Positions 44,404-50,053 of a stretch of 64,000 bases of DNA are shown here, one piece after another. Below the pieces are notes generated by a model. The model had not been told where the DNA came from. It saw only the letters and a list, made by a program, of their open reading frames with translations, and made no database searches. Each line of letters starts with the position of its first letter. Position 1 is the first letter of the stretch. The position numbers and the translations under genes were made by a program. Source of the stretch: Winogradskyella sp. UBA3174 (GTDB lineage Bacteria > Bacteroidota > Bacteroidia > Flavobacteriales > Flavobacteriaceae); the NCBI RefSeq assembly GCF_002364335.1, contig NZ_DEXW01000025.1:40043-104042 (forward strand). Reading direction: 5' to 3'.

Positions 44404-45451
44404 GAAATTTTTGAAGTGAAGTCTTTAATAAAACAGGGTTAAAGACTTTATATAATGATTTCCAGTTTTCTTTTAATTCTTTAGATGGCTTGTCTAAAAA
44501 ATGTTTTGGTTTAAAATCTTTTAAGTGAACAGAAACATTTTGTTTGTTATCATCAAACATATTCCAAGCCTCTTTTTTTATCCAAGGAGAGAAGATTGTA
44601 AATGTTGGTATATTTAAAGCTTTTGCCATATTAGTAGCACCTCCTTCATTACCAATTAGCGCAGTGCAATGGGATGTTAATCCTAAAAAATTACGAAGAT
44701 TTTCACCAAAGACATTAAAGTAAATCTTTTTTTTTGTTTCTGGCAAACACATCTCTAAAATAGTTTTGGCGTCTTCTTCTTGCTTAGGGATATAATTAAA
44801 TAAAATTTGAGATTTAGGTTGTGCTATAACAATTTCATCAATCACTTTTGCCATGTACTCAAAAGGATATGTTTTAGTAATGCCACTACCTAAAACGCCA
44901 ATCATAAAAAGAGGTTGATTTAGTTGAATATTATTAGATTCTAAAATTTCACGTGCTTTATTCTTTTCAGAATCTGTAAGATAAATTTTAGGCTTTACAA
45001 TTTGTGTTGTATCGATACCTAATGGCTCTAAAAGTTGTAACCTATTTTCAATGGCTAAACCTGCGTTAGTTTTTGGTGTTTTAGCCTCTTTAAACGTATG
45101 AGTGTATATATATGAAGTGTACCATTTATACTTTGAAATTTTAATTTTAGACTTTGATATTAAAGAAATTAAATTACTTGAAAATATAGAATAGACATCT
45201 ATTACAGCATCATAATTCTCTTTTTGTAATGCTTTCGCAAACTTATATAGTTTAATCTTACTCTTTTCGTATTCAGAAGTGAAAAAATGGAATTTATCTA
45301 TATAAGGATTTCCTTCAACAACAGGATGCGTATGAGAATTAATCACATAGTGTAATTCTGAATTTGGATATTTGTGTTTTATAGCTTCAAACAAAATGCT
45401 TGTAGCTAAAACATCACCTATCATTTTTTGTTGAATGATTAAAACTTTCAA
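44390..45451 (-). CDS. Glycosyltransferase family 9 (ADP-heptosyltransferase-like)
   Basis: A 353-residue GT-B enzyme of the lipopolysaccharide heptosyltransferase family. The start MKVLIIQQKMIGDVLATSILFEAIK fits the family exactly (segments LIIQQKMIGDVL), which requires a TTG start codon at 45451; no ATG is available. The donor-binding region is GVLGSGITKTYPFEYMAKVID, and the C-terminal half has SHCTALIGNEGGATNMAKALNIPTFTIF. It likely adds heptose or a related sugar to the core. An inverted repeat AACTCT-A-AGAGTT (45451-45463) overlaps the start codon. Confidence 0.85.
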   Translation of the reverse strand: MKVLIIQQKMIGDVLATSILFEAIKHKYPNSELHYVINSHTHPVVEGNPYIDKFHFFTSEYEKSKIKLYKFAKALQKENYDAVIDVYSIFSSNLISLISKSKIKISKYKWYTSYIYTHTFKEAKTPKTNAGLAIENRLQLLEPLGIDTTQIVKPKIYLTDSEKNKAREILESNNIQLNQPLFMIGVLGSGITKTYPFEYMAKVIDEIVIAQPKSQILFNYIPKQEEDAKTILEMCLPETKKKIYFNVFGENLRNFLGLTSHCTALIGNEGGATNMAKALNIPTFTIFSPWIKKEAWNMFDDNKQNVSVHLKDFKPKHFLDKPSKELKENWKSLYKVFNPVLLKTSLQKFLKYI

Positions 45452-45520
45452 ACTCTAAGAGTTATTTATTTAGTTATTTTGAGTTAGCACTTCCTATTGC
45501 AAACTAATACTGATTATCTT

Positions 45521-46336
45521 TTATACGGCTACATCATATTCACGTAAAGCATCATTTAAAGAGGTCTTTTTATCTGTACTCTCTTTGCGTTTCCCAATAA
45601 TTAATGCACATGGCACTTGGAATTCACCAGCTTTAAATTTCTTTGTATAGCTTCCTGGTATCACAACAGAACGTGATGGTACAACACCTTTCGTTTCAAT
45701 AGGTTCGTCACCAGTAACATCTATGATTTTAGTGCTCATAGTTAATACTACATTTGCACCTAAAACAGCTTCTTTTTCTACACGGACTCCCTCAACAACA
45801 ATACAACGACTCCCAATAAAGGCGCCATCTTCAATAATTACAGGAGCGGCTTGTAATGGCTCTAAAACTCCACCAATACCAACACCACCAGAAAGATGTA
45901 CATTTTTACCAATCTGTGCACAGCTACCAACCGTTGCCCAAGTATCTATCATAGTGCCTTCATCTACATAAGCCCCAATATTTACATAGCTTGGCATTAA
46001 GATAGTGCCAGAAGATATATAGGCTCCATGTCTTGCTACTGCATGAGGTACGACACGGATTCCTTTTTCTGCATAACCACGTTTTAATGGGATTTTGTCG
46101 TGATATTCAAAAATACCGACTTCAAAAGTTTCCATTTTTTGGATTGGAAAATAAAGTACGACAGCTTTTTTAACCCACTCATTAACCTGCCATCCATCTT
46201 TAATAGGCTCAGCAACTCTTAATGTGCCTTCATCTACAAGATCAATGACATTACGAATAGCGTTGATTGTGACTTCATTTTTTAATTGAGAACGATCATC
46301 CCAAGCATTTTCTATAATAGATTGTAGTTGTTTCAT
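45521..46336 (-). CDS. dapD: Tetrahydrodipicolinate N-succinyltransferase
   Basis: Uses succinyl-CoA to acylate tetrahydrodipicolinate in the succinylase branch of lysine/diaminopimelate synthesis. 271 residues, the usual length: a helical N-terminus (QSIIENAWDDRSQLKNEV), then hexapeptide repeats forming a left-handed beta-helix (GAYISSGTILMPSYVNIGAYVDEGTMID read as GTILMPSYVNIG and VDEGTMIDTWATVGS), and the C-terminal PCALIIGKR. With lysA it marks the pathway. A TATCTTTG box lies 24 bases upstream. Confidence 0.96.
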   Translation of the reverse strand: MKQLQSIIENAWDDRSQLKNEVTINAIRNVIDLVDEGTLRVAEPIKDGWQVNEWVKKAVVLYFPIQKMETFEVGIFEYHDKIPLKRGYAEKGIRVVPHAVARHGAYISSGTILMPSYVNIGAYVDEGTMIDTWATVGSCAQIGKNVHLSGGVGIGGVLEPLQAAPVIIEDGAFIGSRCIVVEGVRVEKEAVLGANVVLTMSTKIIDVTGDEPIETKGVVPSRSVVIPGSYTKKFKAGEFQVPCALIIGKRKESTDKKTSLNDALREYDVAV

Positions 46337-46359
46337 TGCAGTAATTATAAGTTATGCTT

Positions 46360-46367
46360 CAAAGATA
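46360..46367 (-). promoter_or_regulatory. -7 box of dapD
   Basis: TATCTTTG on the minus strand, 23 bases between it and the dapD ATG. A full TAnnTTTG match. Confidence 0.5.
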
Positions 46368-46407
46368 CTTTTATAATCATGTAAGCTAAAAAACTTTTTC
46401 AAAAAAA

Positions 46408-46438
46408 TGTAACCTATTAGGTAAAGCTTTGTCTTAAT
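46408..46438 (+). promoter_or_regulatory. ECF-sigma-like promoter of small RNA unit 1
   Basis: TGTAACC (46408-46414), 16 bases, GTCTTAAT (46431-46438). The same elements recur exactly 150 bases downstream. Confidence 0.6.
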
Positions 46439-46439
46439 G

Positions 46440-46538
46440 GTAATTAAGTCGATCGGTGTTTTTAATAAATATCTTAGAATTTAATTAATAGCTAATTTAG
46501 AAAGCTCTTTTCCCCTTAATTAAGTAGTTTTCTTTTTT
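46440..46538 (+). ncRNA. Candidate small RNA, unit 1 of a tandem pair
   Basis: About 100 nt between an ECF-like promoter and an intrinsic terminator, with no ORF of note. It contains TTTAATTAATAGCTAATTT (46480-46498), which is shared, with one change, by unit 2. The terminator stem AGAAAGCT/AGTTTTCT (46499-46506, 46526-46533) has one G-T pair and is followed by six T. The boundaries are inferred from the promoter and terminator only. Confidence 0.5.
46499..46538 (+). terminator. Terminator of small RNA unit 1
   Basis: AGAAAGCT (46499-46506) pairs with AGTTTTCT (46526-46533), then T at 46533-46538. The loop holds the palindrome CTTAATTAAG (46515-46524), which can form an inner stem. Confidence 0.5.
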
Positions 46539-46557
46539 AGAAATTTAGCAAGAAAAA

Positions 46558-46588
46558 TGTGACCTATTTAAATCAATAGTGTCTTAAT
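46558..46588 (+). promoter_or_regulatory. ECF-sigma-like promoter of small RNA unit 2
   Basis: TGTGACC (46558-46564), 16 bases, GTCTTAAT (46581-46588). It differs from the unit 1 promoter by one base in the -35 part, while the spacer is different in sequence but equal in length. Confidence 0.6.
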
Positions 46589-46589
46589 A

Positions 46590-46689
46590 AATGATTAATA
46601 CAATGATTTACTTATAGAGGCTAATAAAATCAGAGTTTAATTGATAGCTAATTTTTAAAAACGCTTCTTTTTATTAAGGAGCGTTTTTT
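46590..46689 (+). ncRNA. Candidate small RNA, unit 2 of a tandem pair
   Basis: About 100 nt with the shared block TTTAATTGATAGCTAATTT (46636-46654) and a strong terminator at its end. The sequence between promoter and shared block has diverged from unit 1. It could instead be read-through leader for ruvX, but the terminator and a separate ruvX -7 box right after it argue against that. Confidence 0.5.
46657..46689. terminator. Terminator of small RNA unit 2
   Basis: AAAAACGCTTCTT (46657-46669) pairs with AAGGAGCGTTTTT (46676-46688), 13 pairs with one G-T, six-base loop, ending in a T run. It also has an A run on its left, so it could act in both directions. Confidence 0.8.
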
Positions 46690-46696
46690 ATTGCAT

Positions 46697-46704
46697 TACC
46701 TTTG
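46697..46704 (+). promoter_or_regulatory. -7 box of ruvX, leaderless
   Basis: TACCTTTG ends six bases before the ATG at 46711. The TTG inside it is in frame with ruvX but is part of the promoter, which decides the start. Confidence 0.55.
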
Positions 46705-46710
46705 CCAAAT

Positions 46711-47124
46711 ATGGGACGAATTTTAGCTATAGATTTTGGTACTAAACGAACAGGTTTAGCTGTTACAGATGAGATGCAGATTATTGCATCTGGTTTAACA
46801 ACAGTTGACACTAAAGGTTTAATTGAATTTTTGAAAAAGTATATTTCAAATGAAAATGTAGATAAATTTGTTGTAGGCTTACCTAAGCAAATGGATAATA
46901 CAGCATCTGAGAGTGAGGTTTTTATTCAGAAGTTTTTAGTTCAATTAGAAAAAGCTATTCCTCAAATTCCTGTTGTACGCGTAGATGAACGTTTTACGTC
47001 TAAAATGGCATTTCAAACAATGATTGATAGTGGTTTAAAGAAAAAACAACGCAAAAATAAAGCGTTAATTGATGAGATTAGCGCCACATTAATTTTACAA
47101 AGTTATTTGGCTTCAAATTTTTAA
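46711..47124 (+). CDS. ruvX: Putative pre-16S rRNA nuclease / Holliday junction resolvase-like protein
   Basis: YqgF-family RNase H-fold nuclease involved in 16S rRNA 5'-end maturation. 137 residues from the ATG at 46711. Conserved acidic residues are in ILAIDFGTKRTGLAVTDE (first Asp), VDERFTS and DEISATLILQSYL. FVVGLPKQMDN is the usual G-L-P segment. It starts a run with def, a DUF5606 gene and mazG on the plus strand, spaced by 38, 10 and 2 bases. Confidence 0.93.
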   Translation: MGRILAIDFGTKRTGLAVTDEMQIIASGLTTVDTKGLIEFLKKYISNENVDKFVVGLPKQMDNTASESEVFIQKFLVQLEKAIPQIPVVRVDERFTSKMAFQTMIDSGLKKKQRKNKALIDEISATLILQSYLASNF

Positions 47125-47134
47125 ATAAGAATTG

Positions 47135-47142
47135 TATTTTTG
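47135..47142 (+). promoter_or_regulatory. -7 box before def
   Basis: TATTTTTG, a full TAnnTTTG match, 20 bases before the def ATG; the nearest TTTG upstream is about five bases too far for an ideal -33. It may give def an additional start. Confidence 0.4.
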
Positions 47143-47162
47143 CAACCGAAAATAAACCAATT

Positions 47163-47753
47163 ATGATTTTACCAATCGTTGCTTATGGCGATACTGTTTT
47201 AAAGAAAAAGGCAAAGGAAATAGATAAAGATTATCCTAAGTTAGATGCACTCCTAGAAAATATGTATGAGACTATGTATGGTGCATTTGGTGTAGGCTTA
47301 GCAGCTCCGCAAATAGGCTTGGCTATCCGTATATTTTTGGTAGACACAGAGCCATTCTCTGACGATGAAGATCTTTCAGAGGAAGATAGAGAGCAGATGA
47401 AAAACTTTAAAAAGACCTTTATCAACGCTAAGATATTAGAGGAAGATGGTGATGAATGGGCTTTTAATGAAGGCTGTTTAAGTATTCCAGATGTAAGGGA
47501 AGACGTTTTTAGACAACCTAAGATTAAAATTCAATATCAAGATGAAAATTTTGAAACACATGTCGAAGAATACGAGGGTTTAATAGCTAGAGTTATTCAG
47601 CATGAATACGATCATATTGAAGGAGTTTTATTTACTGATAAATTATCATCATTTAAGAAGCGTTTAATAAAAGGCAAGTTAACCAACATATCAAAAGGCA
47701 AGATTAACATAGATTATAAAATGCGTTTTCCTGCGATGAGTAAAAAGCGCTAA
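47163..47753 (+). CDS. def: Peptide deformylase
   Basis: Removes the formyl group from the N-terminal methionine of new proteins. 196 residues with all three metal-site motifs: GVGLAAPQIG (about 41-50), EGCLSIP with the cysteine ligand (about 102-108) and QHEYDHIEG with the two histidines and the glutamate (about 143-151). An insert of acidic residues (SDDEDLSEEDREQMKNF) separates the first two motifs, as in many Bacteroidota enzymes. Second gene of the ruvX run. Confidence 0.96.
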   Translation: MILPIVAYGDTVLKKKAKEIDKDYPKLDALLENMYETMYGAFGVGLAAPQIGLAIRIFLVDTEPFSDDEDLSEEDREQMKNFKKTFINAKILEEDGDEWAFNEGCLSIPDVREDVFRQPKIKIQYQDENFETHVEEYEGLIARVIQHEYDHIEGVLFTDKLSSFKKRLIKGKLTNISKGKINIDYKMRFPAMSKKR

Positions 47754-47763
47754 TACAAAATAT

Positions 47764-48192
47764 ATGAGTTTAGATAAAATTTTATCCATTTCTGGGAAAC
47801 CAGGATTATTTCAAATCGTAACACAGACTAGAACAGGTGCTGTAGTAGAATCATTAATTGATAAAAAACGTATTACTGTAGGTGCACATAGCAACATTAG
47901 TATATTAAGTGAAATAGCAATTTATACCTTAACAGAAGAAGTGCCTTTAAAGGATGTGCTAAAGAAGGTTAAGGATAAAGAGAAAGGTGAGCTAACAACT
48001 ATTAGCCATAAGGATAGCAAGGATGCTTTAGAAGAATTTTTCTTTGAAGTATTACCAGATTATGATGAAGACCGTGTTTATCCCTCAGATATTAAAAAGG
48101 TGGTGCAATGGTATAATTTACTCCAAAAAAACGATCTTCTAGAAGTATTAGAAACAGAAGACAAAGAAAAGACTTCTGACGAAGAAGAATAA
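47764..48192 (+). CDS. DUF5606 domain protein
   Basis: A 142-residue Bacteroidota-specific protein. The N-terminal part, MSLDKILSISGKPGLFQIVTQTRTGAVVESLIDKKR (segments ILSISGKPGLFQIV and GAVVESL), is the DUF5606 domain, a small beta-barrel-like fold. The C-terminal third (DALEEFFFEVLPDYDEDRVYPSDIKKVVQWYNLL) is helical, ending in an acidic tail. The function is not known. It is usually found between def and mazG, as here. Confidence 0.85.
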   Translation: MSLDKILSISGKPGLFQIVTQTRTGAVVESLIDKKRITVGAHSNISILSEIAIYTLTEEVPLKDVLKKVKDKEKGELTTISHKDSKDALEEFFFEVLPDYDEDRVYPSDIKKVVQWYNLLQKNDLLEVLETEDKEKTSDEEE

Positions 48193-48194
48193 AT

Positions 48195-48968
48195 ATGCCT
48201 GATAAAGCAGCCCAATTAAAAGCATTTGAGCGTTTGTTGACCATCATGGATGAGTTGCGAGAGCAATGTCCGTGGGATAAAAAACAAACCTTAGAATCAT
48301 TACGTCATTTAACTATCGAAGAAGTTTACGAACTTGGAGATGCCATACTTGATAATGATTTGGATGAAGTAAAAAAAGAGTTGGGTGACGTTTTATTACA
48401 TATCGTTTTCTATGCCAAAATTGGTAGTGAGACTAACGACTTTGATATTGCAGATGTCTGCCATAGTATTTGTGATAAACTTGTAAGTCGTCATCCGCAT
48501 ATCTATGGTGATGTTGTGGTTAAGGATGAAGAGGAGGTGAAACGCAATTGGGAGCAACTTAAATTAAATGAGGGAAAAACTAGTGTTTTAGAAGGTGTGC
48601 CAAAAAGTTTGCCAGCGATGGTAAAAGCTAATCGCATACAAGAAAAAGTGTCTGGTGTTGGTTTTGATTGGGATGAACCAGAACAAGTTTTTGAAAAAGT
48701 AGAGGAGGAGCTTGCAGAGCTTAAAGTTGAAATTGTAAAAGGCGACCAAGATGCTATTGAAAGTGAATTTGGTGATGTATTATTCTCAATGATTAATTAT
48801 GCAAGATTTCTTAAGGTTAGTCCTGAGAATGCTTTAGAACGCACCAATAAAAAATTCATTAAACGCTTTCAGTATCTTGAAAGTAAATCTAAAGATTTAA
48901 ACAAGTCGCTTAAGGATATGACACTTTCTGAAATGGATGTGTTTTGGGAAGAGGCGAAGTCTTTGTAG
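48195..48968 (+). CDS. mazG: Nucleoside triphosphate pyrophosphohydrolase
   Basis: Hydrolyses NTPs to NMP and pyrophosphate and removes non-canonical nucleotides. 257 residues with two tandem MazG domains. The first has CPWDKKQTLESLRHLTIEEVYELGDAI and KKELGDVLLHIVFYA (the E-x-x-E and E-x-x-D metal sites); the second has VEEELAELKVEI and ESEFGDVLFSMINYARF. The linker VLEGVPKSLPAMVKANRIQEKVSGVGFDW is family-typical. Last gene of the ruvX-def-DUF5606-mazG run. Confidence 0.95.
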   Translation: MPDKAAQLKAFERLLTIMDELREQCPWDKKQTLESLRHLTIEEVYELGDAILDNDLDEVKKELGDVLLHIVFYAKIGSETNDFDIADVCHSICDKLVSRHPHIYGDVVVKDEEEVKRNWEQLKLNEGKTSVLEGVPKSLPAMVKANRIQEKVSGVGFDWDEPEQVFEKVEEELAELKVEIVKGDQDAIESEFGDVLFSMINYARFLKVSPENALERTNKKFIKRFQYLESKSKDLNKSLKDMTLSEMDVFWEEAKSL

Positions 48969-48980
48969 TATTTTCTGTTA

Positions 48981-49087
48981 TTCCTGCGAATGCCAGGCAA
49001 TCTACACAAAGCAAAAAATGCACTTAAATAAATTAACCAACTACTCAGACAACCATTGATTTGTTATTCTGAACTCGTTTCAGAATA
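48981..49087. repeat. Two extragenic palindromes downstream of mazG
   Basis: ATTCCTGCGAATGCCAGGCA (from 48981) is an imperfect hairpin resembling the ATTCCTGCG... repeats scattered in Bacteroidota genomes. TATTCTGAA (49065-49073) and TTCAGAATA (49079-49087) form a perfect 9-base stem with a 5-base loop. Neither is followed by a T run. They look like degenerate copies of dispersed repeats, but this needs a genome search. Confidence 0.45.
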
Positions 49088-49249
49088 TAGAATTGTTTTA
49101 AATGTTTTAAAACTTTCTTATTTAAGAAGAAATCACAATTTAGTATTCTGTTAAAATTTACTAAAAGTTCAATTCTAAAAATCCAAAACTAATTTGTGTA
49201 CGTAAATACTGTATATAAAAGCAATAAACGTTTTTATAATTTTAGTAGG

Positions 49250-49340
49250 AGATCTTAGTTATTATTTTAAGCGGTTGTAATTAAGGTTAATTTAGTTTAG
49301 TTAGGGCAAAACCCATCTGTAAATAACAGATGGGTTTTGA
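49250..49340 (+). ncRNA. Candidate small RNA ending at a strong terminator
   Basis: The terminator at 49308-49338 lies 340 bases after mazG, too far to be an efficient end for it, so a separate transcript is likely. A near-consensus -7 box TAATTTTA (49237-49244) would start it near 49250, giving about 90 nt. No ORF fits. No -33 element is seen, and it does not resemble the twin units near ruvX. Confidence 0.35.
49308..49338. terminator. Strong intrinsic terminator
   Basis: AAAACCCATCTGT (49308-49320) and ACAGATGGGTTTT (49326-49338) form a perfect 13-base stem with loop AAATA; T-rich sequence follows. It isolates the downstream TC-repeat gene from upstream transcription. Confidence 0.88.
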
Positions 49341-49378
49341 TTTTTACTATATTTATAGAAGTTGGACTTAACTTATTG

Positions 49379-49459
<81 letters not shown>

Positions 49460-49473
49460 GTAATTGCTGTAGT

Positions 49474-50007
49474 ATGGAGACTATACTAGAAAAGGGTACG
49501 GAAAACCACTTGCACATATTATATGAACAACAGTTGAAGCATAATGATAAAATAAAGAATAAAAGGATAAGAGATGAATTGGTTATAAATGACGGTGTTT
49601 ATGCTGATTTTTGGATACTCAAAATGTTGAGTAATGGTAGAAACTACTCACTAAGAAATCATGATACTTTTAATAATACTGAAAATGATATATTTTATTC
49701 TTTAGATTACTATAGTGCTACTGTTTACTATAGTGTTATTTGGAATAAAGATTTCGTCTTGTGTTTTAGAAACGGAGAAAAGCTTAATACTGTAAAAGCT
49801 TTAAATAAAAATAATCCTTTTGTAAAACAATATTTGATACCATTAAAAATAAATATTTCAAAAAATCATAGCTTACCAAACATTACAAAAAGTGACCATA
49901 TAAGCACAGGTAAAGGTCTTTATTTAGCTTCAATAGTACAAATATCCAACAGTAAAGTCGTTGATGTCAAAACTAAGTTTTGGGTTAATGGAAATCTTAA
50001 TTGGTAA
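49474..50007 (+). CDS. Unrecognised protein, probable C-terminal part of a phase-variable lipoprotein
   Basis: A 177-residue ORF without a family I recognise. It is rich in Asn, Lys and Tyr; a central region (FYSLDYYSATVYYSVIWNKDFVLCFRNGEKL) is beta-like. The frame is open upstream of the ATG back to 49393 without another start, reading LLLSNCCS just before Met1, which is a lipobox-like sequence fed by the TC repeat. In an in-frame repeat state (21 or 24 units) the gene would start at 49379 and encode about 208 residues with a lipoprotein signal. As sequenced, only this ORF or nothing is made. A strong terminator follows at 50021. Confidence 0.6.
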   Translation: METILEKGTENHLHILYEQQLKHNDKIKNKRIRDELVINDGVYADFWILKMLSNGRNYSLRNHDTFNNTENDIFYSLDYYSATVYYSVIWNKDFVLCFRNGEKLNTVKALNKNNPFVKQYLIPLKINISKNHSLPNITKSDHISTGKGLYLASIVQISNSKVVDVKTKFWVNGNLNW

Positions 50008-50020
50008 AAAAATAAATATA

Positions 50021-50053
50021 AATAAAAGGTAAGCAATTAGCTTACCTTTTATT
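50021..50053. terminator. Bidirectional intrinsic terminator
   Basis: AATAAAAGGTAAGC (50021-50034) and GCTTACCTTTTATT (50040-50053) form a perfect 14-base stem with a 5-base loop. It serves both the TC-repeat gene and the convergent DUF349 gene, whose stop codon it touches. Confidence 0.9.

Larger units (their letters stand above)
48969..49378. other. Intergenic region of 410 bases with palindromes, a candidate RNA and a terminator
   Basis: The region after mazG holds two extragenic palindromes (48981-49087), an AT-rich stretch without clear features (49088-49230), a possible short RNA (about 49250-49340) ending in a strong terminator at 49308-49338, and then the 5' part of the gene with the TC repeat. 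I saw no further ORF. Confidence 0.5.

Noticed and set aside
46702..46710. TTG start of ruvX at 46702
   Set aside because: It lies in the -7 box TACCTTTG; the ATG at 46711 matches the family start.
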